A stretch of 16,399 nucleotides of DNA from an uncultured Subdoligranulum sp. (GCA_904374465.1 CAJFFY010000046.1:1-16399), one strand, 5' to 3'. Numbered from the stretch's first letter, positions 5,588-13,715 are shown. Notes: generated from the letters alone by a model not told the origin. A program made the numbers and translations.

Positions 5588-8392
5588 GTGGCTGATAATC
5601 GAAAGATCTACCGCAGCCCCGCGCGGGCTGCCAACCCGGCCCCCACATCGTCGGCCCCGTCCCCGGCTGGGGGCACCACGCCGCCGCGCACCGGAGCCCC
5701 CAAGCGCAAACGGCCCCGCCGCCGGCGCAGCCGCCTGGTGCTGGCTTTGTGCCTGGTCTGTGTACTGGTGGTGGCAGTGGTATGTCTGGTGTTGACCCGT
5801 TGCTCCGCCGGCCCCACCGGCCCGGCTACCGCCGATTTCGGCACCGCCGCGGCCGCCTGGCAAAAGAATGAGCTGGGGTATTATTTCAATGCCAACGGCG
5901 AAGCCATGCCTGCCGCCGTGCTCAAGGGCATCGATGTGTCCAAATTCCAGGGGGAAGTGGACTGGGAAAAAGCCAAGGCCGCCGGCATCGACTTTGCCAT
6001 CATCCGTTGCGGGTATGGCGGTGAGTGGGACGGCCAGGAGGCGGACTGGGCCCAGGACGACGACCAGTGGCGCCGCAATGCCGACGAATGCACCCGTTTG
6101 GGGATTCCCTTCGGGGTGTATCTCTATTCCTACGCCACTACGGTGGAGGAAGCCCGCTCGGAGGCCGACCATGTGGCACGGCTGCTGGGGTTGGTGGCGC
6201 CGCCCCAGGAGGGATTGGCCGATTACACCGCCACGCCCTACCAGCTGTCCTATCCGGTTTATTATGACCTGGAGGACAAGAGCATCAGTGACATCTTCCC
6301 CGAGGAGATGGCTGCCATCACCCAGGCTTTCTTTGACCGTCTGGTAGAGCTGGGCTATACCGGGGAGCAGGGCATCTATGCCTCGCTGAACTGGGTGCGT
6401 GCCCGCTTCAGCGACCCGGCGTTCGATCCCTGGCGGGACAATCTGTGGATTGCCCGGTTCTCCAACTCGCTGGGTTACACCGGCACCTATGATATGTGGC
6501 AGTGCACCTACCAGGCACCCGGTGCCGACTACGGTGTCCAGAGCGAGACGGTGGATGTGGACTTCGTCATGCGGCCCTTCGCCTTCACCGGTCTGGCAGA
6601 TCCGCTGGGCAAGAATGCCGAGCCGAAACTGGTCAACGATACCTACCAGGTGGAGCTGCACCTGGACGCCAAGGACGCCCGCGCCACCCTGACCACCAAC
6701 CAGGCCTCGGAAGAGGAAGGTGGCCAGAAGGTCTACTGGCAGACCAGTGACGAAACGGTGGCCACCGTGGACAAAAACGGAACGGTCCGTGCCCGTGCCG
6801 ACAGCGGCGAGTGCACCATTACCGCCACCTTGGCTGACGGCACCGAGAGCATCTCCTGCCTGGTGCGCATCGGTGATATCACGGTGCCGGTCTTTGCCAC
6901 CGGCCAGCTGGCCGGCCAGCGGGACAACGGAGAGGTCAGCCTGGCCGACGTGGCGGCCCTTAAGGGGGCAGCGCCCGACGCCATTCTGCTGGACGCCGGC
7001 GGCAGTCTGCACGGCACGCTCAGCGCCAGTCTGACCGGCGGCATGGATATGCTCAGCAGCTTCTCGGCCGCCGGGTATGACCTGCAGGCCTTCGGCGCCG
7101 CCGACCTGGCCTACGGTATCGAGCGGCTGCGCAGTGACGCCAACATGGCCTCCGGCCCGTCGCTGGTGGCAAACCTGCGGGATGCTGAGGGCTCTGCCAT
7201 CTTCTACCGCTCCACCAGCTGGAACCGCAACCGCATCACCAACGGCATGAACTATGTTCTGGAACGGGCCGGCTATAAGATCGGCTTCTTCTCGCTGGCC
7301 GACACGGCTACCGTCACCGAAAAGGTGGGCCTCGTCAATGAGGAAACCCCCATCGCCAACGATCTGGCCCAGACCGCCAGTGAACAGGTGGCGGCCCTGC
7401 AGGCCGAAGGGGTGGATGTCATTCTTTGCGTCGCTACCCCGGGTGTGGATGTGAGCGCTCTGCAGGATACCCTTTCCCAGCTGGGGGTGACGGCGGTCAT
7501 CGATGGCGGCACCACCGAAAACCAGACCGGCTCGGTGCCGGTACTGGCGGCCGGGAATGCCCTGAATGCGGTGGCCCGGCTGGATCTGGTCTTTACCCAG
7601 GGCGGCGGTTGCCGGGTTGTGCTGAACGATGCCATCCCGGCCCAGACACTGACAGCCAACCGGGATACCTGGAACCGCTATGTGCCCACCGAGGAAACGG
7701 TGGCCAGCGCTTCCGATGCGGCCGATCCCGAAAAGGAACTGGCATCCGACGGGGCGGATCCCAGCTCGCCCACCGAGAGCGCCGCGGCGGCGGAGGCCTC
7801 CGGAGCCGAAGCCTACTTCAGCGCGGCAGCGTCCCTGGCGGAACTGGATGCCGACGACTCCAGCATCCTCAATACGCCGCTCTTCACCTATGCCCAGAAC
7901 CCCGACGCCACCAAGACCATCAGCTACGGCAACTATCTGGCCACCCTCTATGAGGAAATTGCCGAGAATGACCGGGATCACTGGCCGGAAGGCTGGGCTG
8001 AGTCGGTGGTGACCGGTGTGGCGGGCGGTGTCACCGAACTGGAATACGGCGGCATCACCCGGCAGGCGCTGCTGGATTCGCTGCCTGCCACGGCACGACT
8101 GGTGCTGGTTTCCACCACTGCGGAGGCGGCCCAGACGCTGATCGACAGCGGAAACGTCACTCGAACCTACCAGTCGTCGCTGACCGCCTGGGAGCCGGAG
8201 GGCGATACCGTATTGCTGGTGGGGGATACCATCACGCTGCAGGCCCTGGGCGAGGGCAACTACACCATCCTGCGGGATTACGGCGACCTGTTCTGGGATG
8301 TCCGTATGAATATCAACGACAACACCAACAATTTCACCGAAGACTTTGTCCTGCCCGAAGCGCCCACCTACGGTGTGGGCCGCAATCAGTAA
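5588..8392 (+). CDS. Membrane-anchored GH25 lysozyme fused to a degenerate 5'-nucleotidase-like module
   Basis: The protein has 934 residues. GTG 5588 is chosen over an upstream in-frame TTG (5552) because GAGAGG (5573-5578) lies 9 nt before it. The order is: Pro/Arg-rich cytoplasmic tail (1-48); one membrane helix (49-71), so type II topology with the rest outside; GH25 muramidase domain (about 113-332) with GIDVSKFQG (D116), the catalytic pair D227 and E229 in YYDLED, and the closing VDVDF; a bacterial Ig-like domain (about 348-428) with YWQTSDETVATVDKNGTV; a calcineurin-like 5'-nucleotidase fold (about 432-690) whose metal ligands are replaced; an Ala/Ser/Glu-rich linker (about 703-750); and a 5'-nucleotidase C-terminal-like domain (about 757-905) with YGGITRQALLDSLP. 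GH25 enzymes cleave the MurNAc-GlcNAc bond of peptidoglycan, and here the active site looks intact. The next gene begins 28 nt downstream with no terminator between. No clear promoter was found in 5465-5587. Confidence 0.88.
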   Translation: MADNRKIYRSPARAANPAPTSSAPSPAGGTTPPRTGAPKRKRPRRRRSRLVLALCLVCVLVVAVVCLVLTRCSAGPTGPATADFGTAAAAWQKNELGYYFNANGEAMPAAVLKGIDVSKFQGEVDWEKAKAAGIDFAIIRCGYGGEWDGQEADWAQDDDQWRRNADECTRLGIPFGVYLYSYATTVEEARSEADHVARLLGLVAPPQEGLADYTATPYQLSYPVYYDLEDKSISDIFPEEMAAITQAFFDRLVELGYTGEQGIYASLNWVRARFSDPAFDPWRDNLWIARFSNSLGYTGTYDMWQCTYQAPGADYGVQSETVDVDFVMRPFAFTGLADPLGKNAEPKLVNDTYQVELHLDAKDARATLTTNQASEEEGGQKVYWQTSDETVATVDKNGTVRARADSGECTITATLADGTESISCLVRIGDITVPVFATGQLAGQRDNGEVSLADVAALKGAAPDAILLDAGGSLHGTLSASLTGGMDMLSSFSAAGYDLQAFGAADLAYGIERLRSDANMASGPSLVANLRDAEGSAIFYRSTSWNRNRITNGMNYVLERAGYKIGFFSLADTATVTEKVGLVNEETPIANDLAQTASEQVAALQAEGVDVILCVATPGVDVSALQDTLSQLGVTAVIDGGTTENQTGSVPVLAAGNALNAVARLDLVFTQGGGCRVVLNDAIPAQTLTANRDTWNRYVPTEETVASASDAADPEKELASDGADPSSPTESAAAAEASGAEAYFSAAASLAELDADDSSILNTPLFTYAQNPDATKTISYGNYLATLYEEIAENDRDHWPEGWAESVVTGVAGGVTELEYGGITRQALLDSLPATARLVLVSTTAEAAQTLIDSGNVTRTYQSSLTAWEPEGDTVLLVGDTITLQALGEGNYTILRDYGDLFWDVRMNINDNTNNFTEDFVLPEAPTYGVGRNQ

Positions 8393-8420
8393 AGGCAGGC
8401 TTTGCAGGGAGGCGAACCGA

Positions 8421-10043
8421 ATGAAACTGACTTTTTTGGGAGCCGCACGGGAAGTGACCGGCAGTTGTACCCAACTGGAAGCGGCGGGCCACCGCCTGCT
8501 GGTGGACTGCGGCATGGAGCAGGGACGGGATGTTTATGAAAACGCGGACCTGCCCTATGCCCCCGGCACCTATGAGGCGATGCTGCTGACCCATGCCCAC
8601 ATCGACCACTCGGGCCAGATCCCTTACCTCTATAAGAATGGCTATCGAGGTCCCATCTATTCTACCGATGCCACCATGGACCTGTGCGGCATCATGCTGC
8701 GGGACTCGGCCCACATTCAGGAGCAGGAAGCCGAGTGGAAAAACCGTAAGGCGCAGCGCAGCGGTGCCGCCATGGTGGAACCGGACTACACTGTGGAAGA
8801 TGCCGAAAAAGTCATGAACCAGTTCGTGCCCTGCCCGTACGGCAGCTGGCAGACCCTGTTTGAGGATGCAGGCGGCAAAATCGAGGTGCTCTTCACCGAC
8901 GTGGGGCATCTGCTGGGCAGCGCCTCCATTTCGGTGCGGGTTACCGAGCCGGAACGGGAGCCGGAAGTCATTGTCTTCTCGGGGGACATCGGCAACATCC
9001 ACCAGCCCCTCATCAAGGACCCTGCCATTCCGCCCTATGCGGACTATCTGGTGATGGAATCCACCTACGGGGACCGCAGCCACGGTCCGCGTCCCGACTA
9101 TCTGGGGGAACTGACCGAAGTCCTGCAGACCACCTTTGACCGGGGTGGCAACGTGGTCATTCCCAGCTTTGCGGTGGGCCGCACCCAGGAACTGCTCTAC
9201 TTTATCCGCCAGATCAAGGCAGAAGGCCGCATCCACGGCCATGACAACTTCCCGGTCTTTGTGGACAGTCCGCTGGCCAGCAAATCCACTACCATCTTCC
9301 GGGAAAACTTCATGGAGTGCTACGACGAGGAAGCCATGGCCCTGGTCCAGAGCGGCCAGAACCCCCTGTGGTTCCCCGGACTTTGCATCAGCGAGACCAA
9401 GGAACAGTCCATGGCCATCAACGGGGACCCGGAACCCAAGGTCATCCTTTCGGCATCCGGCATGTGCGACGCCGGACGCATCCGCCACCACCTCAAGTAC
9501 AACCTCTGGAGGCCCGAGTGCACCATCCTGTTTGTGGGGTTCCAGAGCCCGGGCACCCTGGGCAATGTGCTGTTGGGCGGCGCCAAAGAGGTCAAACTCT
9601 TCGGGGATGAAATCCAGGTCAAGGCCAATATCCACCGGCTCAGCGGGCTTTCCGGCCACGCCGACCAGGATGGCCTGGCCAACTGGCTTCACGCCTTCCC
9701 CGAAAAGCCCAGGTTTGTTTTCGTCAACCATGGCGAGGACGCAGTGGCCGACCACTGGGCCCACCGTTTACAGGAGGAAGGCTATGAGGCGGAAGCCCCC
9801 TACAACGGTTCCGTCTGGATCGTGGGGGACGGCCGGGTGGCCTGCGCCGAAGTGGGCAACACCAAAAAGATTGTCAAGACGCCGGGGGTTGCCACGGTGC
9901 GCAGCAGCGCCGCCTACGACCGTCTGGTCAATATGGGCAAGCGGCTCATGGCGGTTATCCAGCACAACCAGGGCGGGGCCAACAAGGATCTGGCCAAGTT
10001 CGCCAGCCAGATCGCCAGCCTGTGCGACAAGTGGGACCGCTGA
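8421..10043 (+). CDS. MBL-fold/beta-CASP metallohydrolase (putative RNase, YSH1-type)
   Basis: The protein has 540 residues, with ATG 8421 behind GGGAGG (8407-8412). The metallo-beta-lactamase core shows LTHAHIDHSG (H58, H60, D62, H63), DVGHLLGSAS (H163) and FSGDIGN (D189). The beta-CASP insertion follows with ESTYGDRSH (213-221), PSFAVGRTQELLYF (248-261) and FVDSPLASK (280-288). It then returns to the MBL fold with LSASGMCDAGRIRHHL (343-358), LSGLSGHADQDGL (H413) and FVNHGE (H437). This set defines the RNA-processing CPSF73/YSH1-like branch (COG1236), zinc-dependent nucleases related to RNase J but without the RNase J C-terminal domain. A helical tail of about 50 residues ends the protein. 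Substrate is unknown; RNA is inferred from the family. It sits between the GH25 gene (28 nt) and the DUF5662 gene (36 nt), probably on one transcript. Confidence 0.92.
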   Translation: MKLTFLGAAREVTGSCTQLEAAGHRLLVDCGMEQGRDVYENADLPYAPGTYEAMLLTHAHIDHSGQIPYLYKNGYRGPIYSTDATMDLCGIMLRDSAHIQEQEAEWKNRKAQRSGAAMVEPDYTVEDAEKVMNQFVPCPYGSWQTLFEDAGGKIEVLFTDVGHLLGSASISVRVTEPEREPEVIVFSGDIGNIHQPLIKDPAIPPYADYLVMESTYGDRSHGPRPDYLGELTEVLQTTFDRGGNVVIPSFAVGRTQELLYFIRQIKAEGRIHGHDNFPVFVDSPLASKSTTIFRENFMECYDEEAMALVQSGQNPLWFPGLCISETKEQSMAINGDPEPKVILSASGMCDAGRIRHHLKYNLWRPECTILFVGFQSPGTLGNVLLGGAKEVKLFGDEIQVKANIHRLSGLSGHADQDGLANWLHAFPEKPRFVFVNHGEDAVADHWAHRLQEEGYEAEAPYNGSVWIVGDGRVACAEVGNTKKIVKTPGVATVRSSAAYDRLVNMGKRLMAVIQHNQGGANKDLAKFASQIASLCDKWDR

Positions 10044-10079
10044 GCCGGCGCCCCGCAATTCTATCCATCCGAAGGAGGC

Positions 10080-10628
10080 ATGCCGGTTTTGTGGCATCCG
10101 ATCAAACATTATAAAACCATCCACCATCACAAAATGCTGGTGCTGCGGCACTGTTTTCGCTGCGGACTGTACTGGCAGGGACTTACCCACGATCTGAGCA
10201 AACTTTCGCCGGTGGAGTTCCTGGCCGGGGCCAGGTACTGGCAGGGAACCTGCAGTCCCAACAATGCCCAGCGCAAGGCAGAGGGGTACAGCGCGGCCTG
10301 GCTGCACCACAAGGGGCGCAACCGTCACCATCTGGAATACTGGATCGACTATGCCCCGGACGGTGATCACGCCCTGGCCGGTATGCGGATGCCGGCCCGC
10401 TATGTGGCTGAAATGGTCTGCGACCGTATCGCCGCCAGCAAAAATTACAAGGGCGCCGACTATACCGACGCCACCGCCTGGGAATATTACGAACACAGCA
10501 AGGATCATTACATCCTGCATCCCGAAACCCGGCGGGAACTGGAAACCTGCCTGCAGATCTTGCGCGATCAGGGGGAAGATGCCTGCTTCGCCCACATCCG
10601 TACCCAGTTGCTGGGCAAAAGAAGGTAA
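10080..10628 (+). CDS. DUF5662 family protein
   Basis: The protein has up to 182 residues. The start is uncertain: AAGGAGG (10072-10078) ends only one base before ATG 10080, while the in-frame TTG 10089 would lie 10 nt from it, giving a protein beginning at WHPIKHYKTIHHHK. The N-terminal HYKTIHHHKMLVLRHCFRCG, QGLTHDLSKLSPVEF (around 33-47), AAWLHHKGRNRHHLEYW (around 72-88) and the acidic ELETCLQILRDQG helix near the end fit DUF5662, a helical family of phage and Clostridia genomes without known function. The H-D plus repeated H/D pattern resembles HD-type metal centres, which is only an inference. It is the last gene before the terminator at 10641 and probably shares a transcript with the lysozyme and beta-CASP genes. 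It shows no membrane segment or signal peptide. Confidence 0.82.
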   Translation: MPVLWHPIKHYKTIHHHKMLVLRHCFRCGLYWQGLTHDLSKLSPVEFLAGARYWQGTCSPNNAQRKAEGYSAAWLHHKGRNRHHLEYWIDYAPDGDHALAGMRMPARYVAEMVCDRIAASKNYKGADYTDATAWEYYEHSKDHYILHPETRRELETCLQILRDQGEDACFAHIRTQLLGKRR

Positions 10629-10640
10629 TAAGATAAGGAT

Positions 10641-10674
10641 AAAGGGGACGCACCTGCGTGCGTCCTCTTTTTTT
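10641..10674 (+). terminator. Intrinsic terminator after the DUF5662 gene
   Basis: GGACGCAC (10646-10653) pairs with GTGCGTCC (10658-10665) around a CTGC loop. The stem extends outward through AAAGG (10641-10645) with CTCTTT, and a T-run reaches 10674. Confidence 0.93.
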
Positions 10675-10692
10675 GAGCAAAAGAAAAAATGC

Positions 10693-10720
10693 TGTAAGGT
10701 TTTGGCCGTTTGTTCCGTCT
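10693..10720 (+). promoter_or_regulatory. ECF-type promoter, probably autoregulated by the sigma factor it precedes
   Basis: TGTAAG (10693-10698) followed by GTTTT, then a 16-nt spacer to CCGTCT (10715-10720). This resembles the -35 (TGnAAC) and -10 (CGTC) elements of Firmicutes ECF sigma promoters, not sigma-A. The predicted start near 10727 is 40 nt upstream of the TTG start codon of the sigma gene. Confidence 0.65.
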
Positions 10721-10766
10721 GGATAAGCAGAAGCGCTTCCAAAACTTACAACAGGGAGGAATCCAT

Positions 10767-11321
10767 TTGAATGACCGGGACCTGACCCGCCTGCTGCAGA
10801 CCGACCCCGACGCGGGGCTGCATGCTGCCATGCAGGCCTATGCATCGCTGGTCAAGGCGGTGCTGCTGCGCATCCTGCCCCGGGACCCACGGGATGTGGA
10901 GGAGTGTATGGCGGATACCTTTGTGTCCCTGTGGCGCCACGCCGCCCGGTTGGAACAGCAGAAAACGCCGCTGCGCCCCTGGTTGCTGGTAACGGCACGC
11001 AACAAGGGCATCGACCGGTACCACGGGTTGCGCCGTCATGCAGCCCTTTCTCTGGACGAGGAACTGAGCCGTACCCTCGGCGAGGTGGCAGCCTTTGACC
11101 GGGCGGCCTCCGACGCGGCCGACTGGGTGGGGGCACTGGTGGCGGCCATGGGACCGCCGGACCGGGAAATTTTTCTGCGCAAGTATTATCTGCTGCAATC
11201 CAGCAAGGAGATTGCCGCCGCCCTGGGCATGACCGAAGGTGCCGTCAACACCCGGTTGAGCCGCGGCAGGGAACGGCTGCGCCGTCAGCTGGAACAGAAA
11301 GGAGTGTGCAACCATGGGTAA
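10767..11321 (+). CDS. ECF-family RNA polymerase sigma factor
   Basis: The protein has 184 residues. TTG 10767 is the start because GGGAGGA (10754-10760) lies 6 nt upstream; the in-frame TTG at 10710 lies inside the promoter. Region 2 spans about 24-90: DVEECMADTFVSLWRH (43-58) matches the sigma2.1/2.2 core-binding helices and PWLLVTARNKGIDRYHGLRR (71-90) the -10 recognition helix. Region 4 spans about 121-175, with PPDREIFLRKYYL (130-142) and the HTH SSKEIAAALGMTEGAVNTRL (145-164), which would read the -35. There are no regions 1 or 3, as expected for ECF factors, which direct RNA polymerase to stress or envelope regulons. It overlaps the downstream anti-sigma gene by 8 nt, so the two are translationally coupled. 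The ECF-like promoter directly upstream suggests positive autoregulation. Confidence 0.93.
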   Translation: MNDRDLTRLLQTDPDAGLHAAMQAYASLVKAVLLRILPRDPRDVEECMADTFVSLWRHAARLEQQKTPLRPWLLVTARNKGIDRYHGLRRHAALSLDEELSRTLGEVAAFDRAASDAADWVGALVAAMGPPDREIFLRKYYLLQSSKEIAAALGMTEGAVNTRLSRGRERLRRQLEQKGVCNHG

Positions 11322-12489
11322 CCACGACTATGATCCCAATTTGCTCCGGGCGTTAGATGACCTTGACCTGCCCGGCGTCCCCGTAGAGAAAGGGGAGTGG
11401 GACCGGGTGCTGGCCTCCGCCCGGGGGCAGGTAAACGCAAAACAACCTGGCAGGAAAGCCCGGCGTTCCCGCCCGTTGTTGCGGCTGGTGCGCAGCGCGG
11501 CGGTGGCGGCCGCCGCCTGTGTGGTGGTACTGGGCAGCGTGAATCTGGCCAACCCTGCCTTTGCCGAAAGCCTGCCCCTGGTGGGCACCCTTTTCAGCCG
11601 CATCAACCGCAGCGAGGATACCCGCCTGCGCAGTGAACAGCTCAACCAGTACGCCCAAACGGTGGAACAGACCGCCGAAAGCGCCACCAGCCCCTATACG
11701 GTAACGCTGGGGCAGGTCTACCGGGATGAGGACTGGATGCGGCTGAGCCTGGTGCTGACGGCGCAGGACGACAGCCTGGTCGGGTTTGATACCATCCGGG
11801 CGGATGCCGGCGGTTCGATGCCGTTGGATCCCGCCGATGCCTCAGGCGCACTGGTTCTGGAAAATGGAGCGGCCATCTCCCAGGAGGGAGTGGGCTGGTT
11901 CACCCGCCAGGATGAGCGGACTTTTGTGATGGGGCTGAACTACCCGATGTTTCTGTATGAGGAGGACCGGTCTCTGAGCGGAGAGCAGGTGACGCTGCAG
12001 CTCCATGGGCTGGTGGCCTTCAATGTGGAAGTGCTGGAGGAAAAAACCAAGGAGTGGGGGGATTCCTATCAGCACCTTGCCTACCATGACGAAACCCCGC
12101 TGGATGGGGATTATACGCTGACTTTCACCATCCCGGAACCGGGCACCGAGGGCATACGCACTTTTGATGGCCCGGAAGCGCAGAACGGCATCACACTGCA
12201 CAGCCTGACCGCTACACCCGCTGCCGCCAAACTGGACATCCAGGTGCCTGCGCAAGGCAGTATCCAGCCCAAGCTGACCACCGAGGACGGTACCCTGCTC
12301 AAACCGGAACGCGGGGAAGGCACACAGGTGGACGAGAATGACAGCAACAGCGATTATCGCTGGACCTACTATTTTGACACGGTGCCGGAGGACTGCCACA
12401 ACGTCACAGTAACGGTGTATAACATTGTGGATTACGACAAGCCGGACGGTTATGAGATTCTGGCCGAATTCACAGTGCCTCTGTCCTGA
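11314..12489 (+). CDS. DUF4179 membrane protein, putative anti-sigma factor
   Basis: The protein has 391 residues, with ATG 11314 behind AAAGGAG (11298-11304). The N-terminal cytoplasmic part (1-57) contains LLRALDDLDLPGVPVEKGEW, a likely sigma-binding helix, followed by a basic stretch and one membrane helix (about 58-77). Directly after it comes NLANPAFAESLPLVGTLF (77-94), the hallmark start of DUF4179, and a beta-rich extracytoplasmic region to the end. DUF4179 proteins encoded next to ECF sigma genes in Clostridia are believed to hold the sigma factor at the membrane until an outside signal releases it; the signal here is unknown. Its start codon lies inside the sigma gene, so coupled translation would help keep the two balanced. 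No cysteine zinc motif of the ZAS anti-sigma type is visible. Confidence 0.85.
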   Translation: MGNHDYDPNLLRALDDLDLPGVPVEKGEWDRVLASARGQVNAKQPGRKARRSRPLLRLVRSAAVAAAACVVVLGSVNLANPAFAESLPLVGTLFSRINRSEDTRLRSEQLNQYAQTVEQTAESATSPYTVTLGQVYRDEDWMRLSLVLTAQDDSLVGFDTIRADAGGSMPLDPADASGALVLENGAAISQEGVGWFTRQDERTFVMGLNYPMFLYEEDRSLSGEQVTLQLHGLVAFNVEVLEEKTKEWGDSYQHLAYHDETPLDGDYTLTFTIPEPGTEGIRTFDGPEAQNGITLHSLTATPAAAKLDIQVPAQGSIQPKLTTEDGTLLKPERGEGTQVDENDSNSDYRWTYYFDTVPEDCHNVTVTVYNIVDYDKPDGYEILAEFTVPLS

Positions 12490-12495
12490 AAAACC

Positions 12496-12531
12496 TTGCC
12501 CGCAGTCTTGGTGCTGCGGGCAAATTTTATT
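12496..12531 (+). terminator. Intrinsic terminator after the anti-sigma gene
   Basis: TTGCCCGCAG (12496-12505) pairs with CTGCGGGCAA (12514-12523) around an 8-nt loop, followed by ATTTTATT. The tail runs directly into the -35 box of the trpS promoter. Confidence 0.9.
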
Positions 12532-12558
12532 GACAAAGCGCCCCGCGTGTGATTGAAT
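12530..12558 (+). promoter_or_regulatory. trpS promoter
   Basis: Perfect TTGACA (12530-12535), a 17-nt spacer and TTGAAT (12553-12558), a weak -10 supported by an extended TGa at 12550-12552. The short leader of about 50 nt has no room for a T-box riboswitch. Confidence 0.65.
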
Positions 12559-12613
12559 AGTACTTACTACAGCGGGCTGCTTCTGGCCTGCGTATTTATA
12601 GAAGGTGGAAATT

Positions 12614-13624
12614 ATGGCAGAAGAAAAACGCAAACGGATTCTTTCGGGCATTCAGCCCACCGGCACGCCCACGTTGGGCAACTACATCGGCGCGGTGCGC
12701 AACTGGGCCCTGTTGCAGCCGGATTATGACTGCCTGTATATGGTCGCGGACCTGCACGCCCTGACGGTACGCCAGGTTCCGGCGGATCTGCGCCGCCGCA
12801 CCCGTGAACTGGCCGCCCTGCTGCTGGCGGTGGGCATCGACCCCCAGAACCACGTGCTCTTTGTGCAAAGCCACGTGCCGGCGCACTGCGAGCTGTCCTG
12901 GATTCTGGCCTGCAACACCCAGTTCGGTGAGCTTTCCCGCATGACCCAGTTCAAGGATAAGAGCGCCAAACATCCCGATAATGTCAACGGCGGTCTGTTC
13001 ACCTACCCGGTGCTGATGGCGGCCGACATCCTGATCTACAACGCCGACCTGGTGCCGGTGGGCCAGGACCAGACCCAGCATCTGGAAATTGCCCGCAACA
13101 TTGCCAACCGGTTCAATGGTGTCTACGGCGATACCTTCACGCTGCCGGAAGGGTATGTGCCTGCTTCCGGTGCCAAGATCATGTCCCTGGCGGAACCCAC
13201 CAAGAAAATGAGCAAGTCGGATACCAACGTCAACGCCTTCGTGCTGATGACCGACGACAAGGATACCATCGTGCGCAAGTTCAAGCGTGCGGTCACCGAC
13301 TCGGACGGCGTGGTTCGCTTTGACCGCGAAACCAAGCCCGGCGTTTCCAACCTGATGGCCATTTACGGCACCTTCACCGGCAAAACCAACGAGGAAATCG
13401 AAGCTGAATTTGCCGGCAAGGGCTATGGCGACTTCAAGCTGGCGGTGGCGGAGGTTACGGCCGATGCGCTGGCCCCTGTCCAGGCGGAATATAACCGCAT
13501 TCTGGCCGACAAAGCCTATGTGGACGGCGTACTCAAGGATGGCGCTGCCCGGGCTGCCCGGATCGCCAACCGCACGGTCAGCAAGGTCTACCGCAAGGTG
13601 GGCCTGCTGCAGCTGGACAAATAA
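12614..13624 (+). CDS. trpS: Tryptophan--tRNA ligase (TrpRS)
   Basis: The protein has 336 residues, with ATG 12614 preceded by GAAGGTGG (12601-12608). It attaches tryptophan to tRNA-Trp in two ATP-dependent steps in the cytoplasm. Class I signatures are clear: SGIQPTGTPTLGNYIGAVRN (11-30) contains the HIGH-equivalent TLGNY, and KKMSKSD (197-203) is the KMSKS loop. The GQDQTQHLEIARNIANRFN stretch is the conserved tryptophan and dimer region of bacterial TrpRS. The length matches E. coli TrpRS (334). It is monocistronic, flanked by its own promoter and the greA promoter, but no hairpin terminator is visible in the 20 nt before the greA -35 box, so read-through into greA is possible. Nothing is missing or unusual. 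Confidence 0.96.
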   Translation: MAEEKRKRILSGIQPTGTPTLGNYIGAVRNWALLQPDYDCLYMVADLHALTVRQVPADLRRRTRELAALLLAVGIDPQNHVLFVQSHVPAHCELSWILACNTQFGELSRMTQFKDKSAKHPDNVNGGLFTYPVLMAADILIYNADLVPVGQDQTQHLEIARNIANRFNGVYGDTFTLPEGYVPASGAKIMSLAEPTKKMSKSDTNVNAFVLMTDDKDTIVRKFKRAVTDSDGVVRFDRETKPGVSNLMAIYGTFTGKTNEEIEAEFAGKGYGDFKLAVAEVTADALAPVQAEYNRILADKAYVDGVLKDGAARAARIANRTVSKVYRKVGLLQLDK

Positions 13625-13644
13625 CGCGCACCAGCGCAAAACCC

Positions 13645-13673
13645 TTGACAAATTGGCTTTGAGCCGATATAAT
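13645..13673 (+). promoter_or_regulatory. Perfect-consensus sigma-A promoter of greA
   Basis: TTGACA (13645-13650), exactly 17 nt, TATAAT (13668-13673). Transcription would start near 13680, leaving a leader of about 65 nt before ATG 13745. Confidence 0.92.
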
Positions 13674-13683
13674 ATCTAAATTA

Positions 13684-13715
13684 GTGCGGCTCATTTTGCG
13701 GGCCGCACAACTTTT
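13684..13715 (+). promoter_or_regulatory. Leader hairpin of greA (attenuator-like)
   Basis: GTGCGGC (13684-13690) pairs perfectly with GCCGCAC (13702-13708) around an 11-nt loop, followed by AACTTTT. It lies almost at the predicted 5' end of the greA transcript. It could act as a leaky terminator or a 5' stabilising stem; the T-run is short. Confidence 0.5.

Noticed and set aside
4478..8515. Very long antisense open frame (1345 codons)
   Set aside because: It is the mirror of codon bias in GC-rich genes: it covers the real tcdA, GH25 and MBL starts, its product is Gly/Arg/His-rich low-complexity sequence without motifs, and the + strand frames have domains, ribosome-binding sites and terminators.
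12559..12613. T-box riboswitch before trpS
   Set aside because: The leader between promoter and start codon is only about 50 nt and lacks the T-box sequence and a specifier stem.
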